Shown: positions 26,164 through 34,277 of the stretch, in pieces
How the letters are laid out: each line of letters begins with the position of its first letter
How positions within the stretch are numbered: position 1 is the stretch's first letter
Translations under genes and position numbers: made by a program
DNA from: Nitrospirota bacterium
Lineage (GTDB): Bacteria; Nitrospirota; Thermodesulfovibrionia; Thermodesulfovibrionales; Dissulfurispiraceae
DNA: 34,547 nucleotides
Direction: 5' to 3'
Assembly (NCBI GenBank): GCA_015233365.1
Contig: JADFXU010000026.1
Span: 1-34,547, forward strand
Notes under the pieces: model-generated
What the model was told of the DNA's origin: nothing
The model's database searches: none
What the model saw: the letters and a program-made list of their open reading frames with translations, nothing else

Positions 26164-29100
26164 TTTCAAGACCTGCCTGGGGACGAGTTTGCACCACATA
26201 GTACTGTCCGTTCGAATAGGCCCCCTCGATGTCCTGCGGAGTGGCGAGGGCATTTTCAACGGATGTCCCGATATCGGCAATTTTTATTAATAACCCGTTC
26301 CGAAAATTTTCATCCCAGACAAGCGCCTCGTCCACGTAATTCAGTGTGACCCTTGTCGGCTGGGGCAGCATGAAGCTGTCGTAAAGGCCGGCCCCCGCAT
26401 AACCGGCAAGGTCTTCCCCGTTTGAGTCCGAACGGAAGATCAGCCCCCCTCCGAACAATCCGACACTTTTGCCCGGCAATGACAGGAGGCGCGTTTCCTG
26501 CGTTCCCTTTTGACAAGTGAAGCTGAGGGCCCTTCCGGGGTAGTTTGCCGCCAGTGCCTCCCCGAGCCCGAGGGCAACTTCGGCATAAATTTCGTCTTTG
26601 TTGTTTGTGAACGGGTTGACCGTATGTATCACAAAACTGTAATTAGTTTCGACTACCGTCTGGATAAGGACAGACATTGCGAGTTTTTCATGGGGGATAC
26701 CGTTTGCCTTACGGCTCAGGTATGCTCTTTCGTTCCACTTTGATGCCCAGACGCGTTTGATGCATGTCCAGATATCATCCCGGCTTTCAGGATATCCGGG
26801 TCCGGCGAGTCCGGAACTCTCCATAACCGGGCGAAGTGAAGACATGAGTTCGTCAGGCGCATTCAGCGCAAGGATTGCAGTTTTTATTTCCTCCAGTAAA
26901 CCGGCGTAAGATATTTCCTTTTCTTCATTCAGCCGCCGGACCAGTTCATCATGCCGTTCCGCAGGTTCCTTGTTCGCCGGCCATGCCAGTACTTTTTCGA
27001 AGACCCCGAAAGGCAGGCCCGCCGAATCAGGGATATGTATCCACTCAGGCAGTTTTCCGATCATGCGCTTCAGGTTATTTGATTTGCCTCCGGAAGTCTT
27101 TTCGTTGAAAGAATTCATAGGTAAAGCATAGGAGCTGAAGGCCGGCACGAATCCGGGCTGAACACCAGGTCGTGACACCGGAAAGTCACGGGTCCGGAGG
27201 GGCTTCATTTCTTCAGCGCTTTCTTCGCATACCACGCCGCCCGCTTCACTGATGTTCAGCTTGACTTCGTTTCCGCTGAGCGACTTCATTCTTTCTACGG
27301 TATCCAAGTCGTAACAGACCGCGAAGAGTACACGGGAGTTTCTCGCCCGAACTGCCAGATGTGACAACACATCTACTGATGCAGATGTTATCAGGGCGAC
27401 AACTCCTTCGGGAATTTCCTCATCCCCTCCCACTTTGCCGGCAATGAGGACCGCAGACCGGGAAAAAGTCCTGCCCTGGACGGATTTCAGGTCAGGTACG
27501 GTCTCGACCACTCCCGTTGTTATATGACCGGGGCTGATTACCTGCCAGTTGCCCAGATCCGCGTTCTTCCGCAAGGCGGGATCGAGTTGGCGCAAAAGGA
27601 GCGAGAGGACAAATGCGGGCCTGCCGCGCACCACTTCCTCGGTAAACTGGTTTATCGTCCATGGGGCGGCATGAAAGGCATTGCCGAGTGATTCCGCCCA
27701 GGGCTGAACGAGCCGGTGATAGCGGTCAATGAAATCGCCGAGGCCGCGCTGAAGGCGGTCGACCATGGCTTTGGCCTGAAGTGCCCATAATTTGCCGGGG
27801 CCGGACTTTTGGGGATAGAGTATCCCGACGAGACGTTTCCAGTAAAGAAGACAGCTTGCAAATTCCTCATCCGGATTTGAGAGACAGAGGTTCTCAAGGG
27901 ACGCGCCGGTCAATTGCGCCAGTTTGTTTTCGTTCATCTTCTGTTTCATGTTTTTTTCGACGACAGCCCTGAATAAGTCTTCGAGGGCCAGATCAAGAAA
28001 CAGGAAATCACGCACCCTGCTTTGATGCTCGCCGAGCCTGCCCGCCACCTTACGGCGCGCATCGATGAGCTTTTCGAGCAGGACAAACGCCAGGGTCCCG
28101 TTATCGTTCCGATGGCCCAATATATAATCCATCAGGCTGTTCATGTCCGCATCGAACAGATACCGGGAGGTATTAACGGCTGAAACCAGATCGGTACCCG
28201 CATGCACCTCCCTTAGTATCTCAAGAAAATGCTCGAAATCGTGGATGAGCGCATCTTTGAGGTGAGCGATGAACACCGGACTGGAGGTTATAGGACGTTC
28301 ATAGTTTTCGAGCCGCTTCCGGGGGACCCCGCCCTCTTCAAGTCTCTTATAGAAAAGATCAGGATTGCCGTTACTCCTCAGGAATTCCAGCCATGCCTCA
28401 CAGATAACGATGTCATCGGGAGTGGCGTTGTTGTGGAGCTTCTGATGCCATTCTTCCATGAAATGCCCGGACAGTTCTTTGATATGATGACGATGCATGA
28501 TATTCAATATCTCGTCGCGTACACGCTGCGCGTCCTTCCCTGTGCCGAGCGTTGTCATTATCAGGCGGATAAAGTCATGTTCCCCGGGCTCATCGATAAA
28601 GCGGCCCGCCAGTTTATATGTAAGACGGCCCATGGCATGGCCCAATTCCCTTGGTTTGGTATTATAGTTTCGCTGCCAGTCAAGCTGCCTGATATACGAA
28701 AAGCGCATCCAGACATACAGCAGCGCAATCCCTTCGACATTGTTGTTTCCAATCCTGTCCAGCAGGTCGTAGCAAAGATTCAGTCTGTGCATCAGTGTCC
28801 ACGAATTGCGGCCCATTTCACTTTTGATGATTTCATCTGCGATAGCGGCAAGATCATTGCCCGCTGAAAAAGCCTCCCGTCCGGAAGGCACTGCAACGGG
28901 AATGAAAAAATTCTGTCCATTCCTGTTTATCCATGGCCCGGTATCGCCCTGCCTGAGAACGAATGAAATGCCCTGTGGTGCTTCCTGTTCACCTGCCTCG
29001 ATGGTAAGCTGTCTGAAGCCATCGCCTTCGATGAATTGAGTCTGGGCCGCTGCATCCTGGAAAACGGTTGTTCCGGGAGGCCGGAGAGAGGATGGCGGTA

Positions 29101-29341
29101 AAGTCCATTCATCACGTGAACGATATGCTGCGCCCCAATGCAGGATCAGGGGGGGCTGTATATCGGTAAGCAGTGTGATAATGCAGCGCCCGCTGTCCCT
29201 TGACACCACAACTGCCAGTTGCCCGACATCGAGCCGGTACGAGCGCTCATATGTGATCTTTTCCTGATCGACCATTTTTTTCAGTTGGTCCAGTAAGGAT
29301 TGATTTGCGTCGCTATTTTCTGAATTTTTTGAGGTAAGCAT
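26156..29341 (-). CDS. Alpha-glucan, water dikinase (plant GWD-like) with N-terminal CBM45-like module
   Basis: This 1,061-aa protein matches plant GWD almost end to end. Residues about 30-145 resemble a CBM45 starch-binding module (LILHWGAAYRSRDEW, PPSSLRPPG, FVLRQGDTGPWINRNG). Then come QRNYNTKPRELGHAMGRLT, FMEEWHQKLHNNATPDD, DRLQRG, LRKNADLGNWQVISP, the phospho-His segment VLSHLAVRARNS (His about 661), LPFGVFEKVL, VWASKWNERAYLSRK, FRSDSNGEDLAGYAGAGLYDS and ATPQDIEGAYS. GWD autophosphorylates on His with the beta-phosphate of ATP and transfers it to C6 of glucosyl residues, releasing phosphate from the gamma position. It has one CBM45-like module and is shorter than plant GWD (about 1,400 aa), and it has no transit peptide. 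I chose ATG 29341; GTG 29356 is possible and neither has a good Shine-Dalgarno. It leads a four-gene overlapping operon. Confidence 0.9.
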   Translation of the reverse strand: MLTSKNSENSDANQSLLDQLKKMVDQEKITYERSYRLDVGQLAVVVSRDSGRCIITLLTDIQPPLILHWGAAYRSRDEWTLPPSSLRPPGTTVFQDAAAQTQFIEGDGFRQLTIEAGEQEAPQGISFVLRQGDTGPWINRNGQNFFIPVAVPSGREAFSAGNDLAAIADEIIKSEMGRNSWTLMHRLNLCYDLLDRIGNNNVEGIALLYVWMRFSYIRQLDWQRNYNTKPRELGHAMGRLTYKLAGRFIDEPGEHDFIRLIMTTLGTGKDAQRVRDEILNIMHRHHIKELSGHFMEEWHQKLHNNATPDDIVICEAWLEFLRSNGNPDLFYKRLEEGGVPRKRLENYERPITSSPVFIAHLKDALIHDFEHFLEILREVHAGTDLVSAVNTSRYLFDADMNSLMDYILGHRNDNGTLAFVLLEKLIDARRKVAGRLGEHQSRVRDFLFLDLALEDLFRAVVEKNMKQKMNENKLAQLTGASLENLCLSNPDEEFASCLLYWKRLVGILYPQKSGPGKLWALQAKAMVDRLQRGLGDFIDRYHRLVQPWAESLGNAFHAAPWTINQFTEEVVRGRPAFVLSLLLRQLDPALRKNADLGNWQVISPGHITTGVVETVPDLKSVQGRTFSRSAVLIAGKVGGDEEIPEGVVALITSASVDVLSHLAVRARNSRVLFAVCYDLDTVERMKSLSGNEVKLNISEAGGVVCEESAEEMKPLRTRDFPVSRPGVQPGFVPAFSSYALPMNSFNEKTSGGKSNNLKRMIGKLPEWIHIPDSAGLPFGVFEKVLAWPANKEPAERHDELVRRLNEEKEISYAGLLEEIKTAILALNAPDELMSSLRPVMESSGLAGPGYPESRDDIWTCIKRVWASKWNERAYLSRKANGIPHEKLAMSVLIQTVVETNYSFVIHTVNPFTNNKDEIYAEVALGLGEALAANYPGRALSFTCQKGTQETRLLSLPGKSVGLFGGGLIFRSDSNGEDLAGYAGAGLYDSFMLPQPTRVTLNYVDEALVWDENFRNGLLIKIADIGTSVENALATPQDIEGAYSNGQYYVVQTRPQAGLENG

Positions 29342-29450
29342 ATTGTAAAGAATCACCGAAATGTTTTTTGTGTGGTATCACATTTTGTGACACCAGTTGC
29401 TCTGCTTCATTTTCATTGAGCTGAAACATAAAATCGTTAAGAGAATCCAT
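29313..29450 (-). pseudogene. Remnant of an ORF6N-domain gene, 45 aa
   Basis: From an ATG at 29450 with a good gaagggg Shine-Dalgarno the product begins MDSLNDFMFQLNENEAEQL. The DFMFQL-acidic helix segment and later QYAYLKKF recall the ORF6N (KilA-N-related) domain of phage-type DNA-binding proteins, where DFMFQLT and PYAFTEQG are usual. The conserved front part and the rest are missing, so I read it as a fragment. It overlaps the start of the GWD gene by 29 bp and could supply its transcription and translation signals. Confidence 0.4.
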
Positions 29451-29836
29451 ATCCCCTTCGCTCTTTTTTACCTGAATTATAAATTCACTATTAATTATAA
29501 CAGGATTTAAATACAAGATTAAATTTAGATAAAGGGAATGCATTCTCCGAACGATTCCACTCATTCCGAATTATTATCTGGTTCAATAAGAAGCGCTATA
29601 TGATGTTAAAACCGGGATACCGGTTATTTCCGGCAGTTTTGAAATTTTTGGATCCAGGCGTTTACGGAAGCGACGCTTTTTGAGCAGCATAAAATATGAG
29701 TTGTTATGTTCATGTTTGGTTATTACGTATAACGTTTGCAAATAAGTACTATATTTATGCATAATGCAGCTAATTGGTTCTACAGCGATCACTGCTATTT
29801 AGTATCACTTATTGACAGTGGTTGGGAGGTAATTCC
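29451..29836. other. AT-rich divergent intergenic region
   Basis: About 386 bp separate the - strand dikinase operon from the + strand sensor kinase. The DNA is markedly AT-rich with several TATAAT-like strings on both strands (for example ttataa near 29470-29510), fitting a divergent promoter region. A small hairpin (aaccgg gata ccggtt) lies near 29610-29625. A 69-codon frame on the - strand has no recognisable product. No RNA gene is recognised. Confidence 0.5.
29736..29765 (+). promoter_or_regulatory. Possible sigma70-type promoter for the hemerythrin kinase gene
   Basis: TTGCAA (29736-29741) and CATAAT (29760-29765) are 18 bp apart, about 70 bp upstream of the ATG at 29837. The match is moderate and rests on hexamers alone. 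Confidence 0.35.
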
Positions 29837-32284
29837 ATGGGGTACATAGAGTGGGGCATTCAGTTCAGCGTCAATGTCCCGGAACTCGACGAACAGCACA
29901 AGAAACTTTTCGATATGACAAATGAATTGAGCGATGCTATTGAAGCGAAAAGGGGCAGGGAATCCCTGGAAAAAACCATATCGGATTTATTGGAATATAC
30001 TAAAACACATTTTGATGCGGAGGAAGGCTATCTCAGGAAATACGGATACCCTGATTATAAAAATCACTGCATGCAACATAATAATCTCAATCAGCAGACC
30101 TTCGCTTTGTTCCTGAAGTATGAAAACGGCGAAGACGTATCTCCGGAAGAGGTCCTGAATTTCTTAAAAAGCCGGCTTCTGCTTCATATACTCATTGTGG
30201 ATATGAAGTACAGTCTTTTTCTGAAGGAAGAAGGAAAAGTTGCCGGACTAGGGCAGGTAGACAACTATCTGACAGAATCAAAGCACCGACTCATAGACAT
30301 AATAGATTTTTTCCCTGATCCTACATTCGTCGTTGACAATGACAAGAAGGTCATCATCTGGAACGTCGCCATGGAGGCGATGACCGGGGTTTCCAGGGCA
30401 GAGATAATTGGAAAGGGCGATTATGCCTACACAGTTCCTTTTTACGGAGAAAAGAGAAAGCAACTGCTTGACTTGCTGGATGGAAACGATGCGAATATTG
30501 CAGCCAGGTACAAAGATATCAAGGGAAAAGGGAATATCATGTATGCCGAGACGTTCTGCCCCGCCCTGTATGGAGGCAGGGGCGCCTATGTGTGGGCAAC
30601 AGTGGCACCACTGTTTGATGAAAAGGGAATCCGGGTGGGAGCCATCGAAACAATCCGCGACATCACAGAGCAAGTTAAGGCGAAAGAGGCGCTTCACAAT
30701 GCATACACCGAGATGGAGCTGCGGGTGCAGAAACGCACAGCCGCATTGAACGCAGTTAATACGGCATTAACAGCCGAGATCACAGACCGGGTAGAGGTCG
30801 AACGCAGGCTTATGGAGTCAGAGGATAAGTTTCGCTCCATCTTCGAACAGGCGATCGACGGGATCATGATCGCCGATCCCGTGCAGAAACGGAACATCGA
30901 AGCGAACAGGGCCATCTGCGGCATGCTCGGATACACCCGTGACGAGATCATCACCCTCGGTGTCAAGGACCTGCATCCGAAGGAGGAGTTGCCCCGCATT
31001 TTTGACCTCTTCGCACGACAGTTGAGGGGAGAAATATCCCTTGCTCCGGATGTCCCCATGCTGCGGAAGGACGGCTCCGTCCTCTATGTTGATATCAATG
31101 CAACCCCCGTGCTTCTTGGCGGGAAGAAGTGCCTCATCGGGATCTTCCGCGACATCACGAGACGCAAGAAGGCAGAAAAGGAGTTGCGCATGGCTCACGA
31201 ACAACTGGAAGTGCGTGTCCTTGAAAGGACATCAGAGCTAAATGAAATTACTCAGCGTTTCCAGCTTGCCGCAGCATCCGGTCAACTGGGCGTTTGGGAT
31301 TGGTATGTGCCGTCCGACTTTATGGTCTGGAATGATAGAATGCTCGAACTTTACGGCATCTCGGGAGAGGATTTCCCGAATAGTATTCAGGCATGGATAA
31401 ACAGCCTTCACCCGGATGATTCAGCTAAAGCGATGGGTGAATGTGAGGCGGCCCTTCGCGGAGAGAAGGAATTCGACACCGAGTTTCGTGTCATGCATGC
31501 CGACGGAACTGTCAAGGTGCTGAAGGCCAACGCTATAGTAATCCGGGATGCGGACGGCAAACCTGTTCGCATGCTCGGACTGAACCGTGACGTCACTGAG
31601 GTCAGGAAAATGACATCGGAACTGAACAAATCCAATGAACAGTTGCGGAATCTCACCGCCCATTTACATTCTGTCAGAGAAGAAGAAAGAACGAGGATTG
31701 CCCGTGAGATACACGATGAACTTGGCCAGGCACTGACCGCTCAGAAGATGGAATTAAGCTGGCTCCGCGACAAATACGGAGACCATAAGGCTATCTACGA
31801 AAAGACTGGAGCCATGCTGGATGCCCTCAATGCGACGATCCGGTCTGTTAAGCTTATCTGCACTGAGCTGAGACCTTCGATACTGGATGATTTTGGTCTT
31901 ATTGACGCAATGCAGTGGCAGGCGAATGAATTTCAGACAAAGACACGGATTGAATGCGCAGTTGAAACCCTGCATAAGGATATCCAGGTGGACAAAGACC
32001 GTAGCACAGTGCTTTTCAGAATTTTTCAGGAAACACTGACAAACGTCCTTAAACACGCCAGAGCGACAAAGGTGACGGCGAGACTGGCAAAAGACAATGA
32101 CAATATAGTGCTGGAAGTCACGGATAACGGCAAAGGCATAACAGATAAAGAACTTTCAAAACATCAATCCTTTGGTCTCATAGGGATGCGTGAACGTGTT
32201 CATCCCTGGGGAGGGAAGGTGGAGATCGCCGGATATAAAAACAGAGGCACTACTGTAAAGGTTAGTATGCCTCATCTGGTCTAA
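29837..32284 (+). CDS. Bacteriohemerythrin-PAS-PAS-PAS histidine kinase (NarX/LiaS-type HisKA_3)
   Basis: This 815-aa protein has no membrane segment. Residues 1-135 form a bacteriohemerythrin with the di-iron ligand pattern DEQHK (His21), THFDAEE, HCMQHNN and HILIVD, predicted to bind O2 or NO. PAS domains lie at about 145-270, 320-440 and 455-580, joined by coiled coils such as VQKRTAALNAVN. The HisKA_3 domain has the phospho-acceptor His in REERTRIAREIHDELGQ-like context (EEERTRIAREIHDELGQ), and the HATPase has DNGKGI and FGLIGMRERV. I chose ATG 29837, with ggaggt 6 bases before; an upstream TTG is inferior. HisKA_3 kinases pair with NarL-type regulators, but none is adjacent, so it is an orphan here. 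It probably links oxygen or nitric oxide to gene control. Confidence 0.92.
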   Translation: MGYIEWGIQFSVNVPELDEQHKKLFDMTNELSDAIEAKRGRESLEKTISDLLEYTKTHFDAEEGYLRKYGYPDYKNHCMQHNNLNQQTFALFLKYENGEDVSPEEVLNFLKSRLLLHILIVDMKYSLFLKEEGKVAGLGQVDNYLTESKHRLIDIIDFFPDPTFVVDNDKKVIIWNVAMEAMTGVSRAEIIGKGDYAYTVPFYGEKRKQLLDLLDGNDANIAARYKDIKGKGNIMYAETFCPALYGGRGAYVWATVAPLFDEKGIRVGAIETIRDITEQVKAKEALHNAYTEMELRVQKRTAALNAVNTALTAEITDRVEVERRLMESEDKFRSIFEQAIDGIMIADPVQKRNIEANRAICGMLGYTRDEIITLGVKDLHPKEELPRIFDLFARQLRGEISLAPDVPMLRKDGSVLYVDINATPVLLGGKKCLIGIFRDITRRKKAEKELRMAHEQLEVRVLERTSELNEITQRFQLAAASGQLGVWDWYVPSDFMVWNDRMLELYGISGEDFPNSIQAWINSLHPDDSAKAMGECEAALRGEKEFDTEFRVMHADGTVKVLKANAIVIRDADGKPVRMLGLNRDVTEVRKMTSELNKSNEQLRNLTAHLHSVREEERTRIAREIHDELGQALTAQKMELSWLRDKYGDHKAIYEKTGAMLDALNATIRSVKLICTELRPSILDDFGLIDAMQWQANEFQTKTRIECAVETLHKDIQVDKDRSTVLFRIFQETLTNVLKHARATKVTARLAKDNDNIVLEVTDNGKGITDKELSKHQSFGLIGMRERVHPWGGKVEIAGYKNRGTTVKVSMPHLV

Positions 32285-32355
32285 CCCAAAAAGAACAAAG
32301 CAATTTCATCAGTAAGCAGCAGCACCTCTCGGCAATTTACTCCGGCAACCTCTCT

Positions 32356-32397
32356 CCGGAATAGGCGGCAGATTGACCGGAACAGGTGGCAGGATTC
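32356..32397. repeat. Pair of 21-bp direct repeats, possible IS-end remnant
   Basis: ccggaataggcggcag (from 32356) and ccggaacaggtggcag (from 32377) are tandem with a 21-bp period and differ at two of 16 positions. Repeated sites of this kind occur at the ends of IS21-family elements. No transposase is adjacent, so at most a remnant end is present. This is the only notable content of the gap 32285-32428. Confidence 0.35.
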
Positions 32398-32428
32398 GTC
32401 TGAATCTCCAGGGAAGAACTATTAACTG

Positions 32429-33937
32429 TTAAATAATGCCTTTTCTCTCGATCATCCGAAAGTGGTCCTTGAAAACCTTCCGGAAATGAAAGCCGTATAT
32501 CGAAAAAGTTATGGCCAGAGGGAACAGTTTCGGACGCCTGAAAAGGGACCAGAAGAATATCTTCCAATAATAAAAACGCTCTTTCCCTATTATCCCCAAT
32601 ATGAACACAGACTTGAATCCCGCTTTCACGTAGCTGTACCTCATATGAATTATATTTTTCTGGACCGGTCTGTATTCCCGCAAAAACTGCTTGACCCTGG
32701 CATAGTAATTTTTTGGCGAATAGATAGTATCAATGATCTTCTTATAACCGGTGATCAGCCCTCCGTAGTTCATTTTTGGAATGAAGTTCATTGAAAAGTC
32801 CGTGTTGTCTCCAGTGGCCGCCTTCAACAACCTGTTTTCCCTGACCAGCCGGTCATAGAGCTTTGTTCCCCGCGGCGCATTAAGGAGTCCCACCATAGCC
32901 GTGACGATCCCGCTCTCCTGGATGAACCCCACCATCTTTTCAAAGATCGCTGCCGGGTCTTTATCGAATCCCACAATGAACCCGGCCTGGACTTCAAGGC
33001 CGAAACTCTGAAGCTTTTTGACACTGGCTATAAGGTCCCTGTTCTTATTCGGTATTTTCGTGCATTCGATCAGGCTTTCCTCATGGGGTGATTCGATGCC
33101 GACAAATACCGTGCTGAATTCGGCCCTGGTCATCATTCTCATGAGGTCCTCGTCGTCGGCAAGATTGATAGACGCCTCTGTCGATAGCGTAAAAGGATGT
33201 TTTTTCATGTCCATCCATCGTATGATCGACGGCAGTATCTCCTCTTTCAGCTTCTTCTTGTTCCCGATGAAGTTATCGTCAACAAAGAAAACCCCGCCCC
33301 GCCAGCCGAGAGAATAAAGCTTCTCGAGTTCACCCGCGATCTGATCACTGTTTTTTGTCCTGGGAATCCTGCCATAAAGCGAGGTTATATTGCAGAATTC
33401 GCAGTCAAAAGGGCACCCCCTTGAATACTGGACATTCATTGACGCGTAATTTTTGAGTTTTATAAGCTCCCAGAGGGGTACAGGAGTGGTCGTCACGTCA
33501 GCCCATTCGTCCGATGTGTAAAGACGCCTGGCCTGCCCCACTCTCAGATCATCGAGAAAAAGAGGGAGCGTTATCTCAGCCTCGTTGAGCACCAGATGGT
33601 CCACGTCGTCAAATTCCTGGTGATCGTTTGTAAAAAGCGGGCCTCCGGCAACCACCTTAATGCCGAGTGACCTGCATCTTTTGATAACGGCCCTGGTTGA
33701 CACCTTCTGTATCGACATGGCGCTCAGGAAAACGTAGTCTGCCCACAAAATATCCTTGTCCTTCAACTTCCGGACATTCATGTCCACGAGCTTTTTGTCC
33801 CATCCCCGGGGAAGCATTGCCGCCACAGTCAGCAAACCCAGGGGCGGATTAACGGCTTTCTTGGATATGAACTTCAGGGCGTATGAAAAACTCCAGAACG
33901 TATCCGGATATTCCGGGTAAACCAGGAGAATCTTCAA
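32429..33937 (-). CDS. B12-binding-domain radical SAM protein (DUF4070/HpnP-like family)
   Basis: This 502-aa protein has an N-terminal Rossmann-like B12-binding region (about 1-140: PPLGLLTVAAML, VDMNVRKL, VVAGGPLF). A radical SAM core follows (about 165-390) with the 4Fe-4S motif C-x3-C-x2-C in YSRGCPFDCEFCNI. The C-terminal region (about 400-500) resembles DUF4070. Members include the hopanoid C2-methylase HpnP, but many relatives have other or unknown roles, and no hopanoid gene is nearby. The start is TTG at 33937 with aaggag 6 bases upstream, giving KILLVYPEYPD. The gene is divergent from the riboswitch-controlled gene to the right. The reaction, probably methylation or another radical modification of an unactivated carbon, is inference. 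Confidence 0.85.
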   Translation of the reverse strand: MKILLVYPEYPDTFWSFSYALKFISKKAVNPPLGLLTVAAMLPRGWDKKLVDMNVRKLKDKDILWADYVFLSAMSIQKVSTRAVIKRCRSLGIKVVAGGPLFTNDHQEFDDVDHLVLNEAEITLPLFLDDLRVGQARRLYTSDEWADVTTTPVPLWELIKLKNYASMNVQYSRGCPFDCEFCNITSLYGRIPRTKNSDQIAGELEKLYSLGWRGGVFFVDDNFIGNKKKLKEEILPSIIRWMDMKKHPFTLSTEASINLADDEDLMRMMTRAEFSTVFVGIESPHEESLIECTKIPNKNRDLIASVKKLQSFGLEVQAGFIVGFDKDPAAIFEKMVGFIQESGIVTAMVGLLNAPRGTKLYDRLVRENRLLKAATGDNTDFSMNFIPKMNYGGLITGYKKIIDTIYSPKNYYARVKQFLREYRPVQKNIIHMRYSYVKAGFKSVFILGIIGKERFYYWKIFFWSLFRRPKLFPLAITFSIYGFHFRKVFKDHFRMIERKGII

Positions 33938-34104
33938 ATTATACTCCTTGCAGATAAACAGAAAGGTTATTACAGTTAACTGGACCGATTGAATCGAAGC
34001 GCCGCCTAACTATTCATTATAACATAATTTTCACTCATGTACTGCAATACCGCGAACGCACCGATAATGGTTATAACATTATGAATTTATTATCAAAATT
34101 GTTA

Positions 34105-34133
34105 TTGACAATCGCAATTTTGTTTGTTATTGT
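34105..34133 (+). promoter_or_regulatory. Sigma70-type promoter upstream of the riboswitch
   Basis: A perfect TTGACA at 34105-34110 is followed after exactly 17 bp by TATTGT at 34128-34133. Transcription would start near 34140, about 10 bp before the aptamer. The surrounding DNA is very AT-rich. Confidence 0.65.
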
Positions 34134-34150
34134 AACATTATTGTAACACC

Positions 34151-34230
34151 GAAAAAGCCAAACCCTTCGCGAGGGGGGGGCGGAAAGCGCCGGATCTTGG
34201 TAACGGAAAAGATGGCCGGGCTGCCGAAAA
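34151..34230 (+). promoter_or_regulatory. GEMM-I riboswitch (c-di-GMP or cyclic AMP-GMP aptamer)
   Basis: The RNA reads AAAGCCAAACC, then a 6-bp stem with a GNRA tetraloop (GCGA at 34169-34172), then GCGGAAAGC. A second stem follows (gccggatctt with aagatggccggc, two bulged G), ending in GGCTGCCGAA. This order matches the GEMM-I consensus: CAAACC, GNRA hairpin, CGCAAAGC, tetraloop-receptor stem, closing strand. The base aligned with G20 of the V. cholerae Vc2 aptamer is A (34156), the state linked to cyclic AMP-GMP sensing in Geobacter. The usual GCAAAC/GCAAAG pair of bases appears swapped (C34158, G34183), which could be a compensatory change. It lies just upstream of an overlapping terminator and a gene. 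Confidence 0.75.
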
Positions 34231-34256
34231 GAAGCGAGGCAGCCCGGCTTTTTATT
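34215..34256 (+). terminator. Intrinsic terminator serving as riboswitch expression platform
   Basis: A perfect 11-bp stem, gccgggctgcc (34215-34225) with ggcagcccggc (34238-34248), is followed by ttttta. The 5' arm is also the closing strand of the aptamer, so ligand binding and terminator formation exclude each other. This layout predicts that the ligand turns the downstream gene on. Confidence 0.85.
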
Positions 34257-34277
34257 TAGGGAAGCCTCCGGAGCGAA

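Noticed and set aside
22672-29341. Calling the two dikinases PEP synthase or pyruvate phosphate dikinase
   Set aside because: The phospho-His segment is followed by the GWD/PWD-type VRAR motif and both proteins carry long plant GWD/PWD-specific stretches; the PEP/pyruvate-binding C-terminal barrel is absent.
29583-29792. 69-codon - strand frame in the AT-rich gap
   Set aside because: No Shine-Dalgarno or family resemblance; it lies where a divergent promoter region is expected.
29812-29817. Perfect TTGACA just before the hemerythrin kinase start
   Set aside because: No -10 element can fit between it and the ATG at 29837; the upstream pair at 29736-29765 is more plausible.
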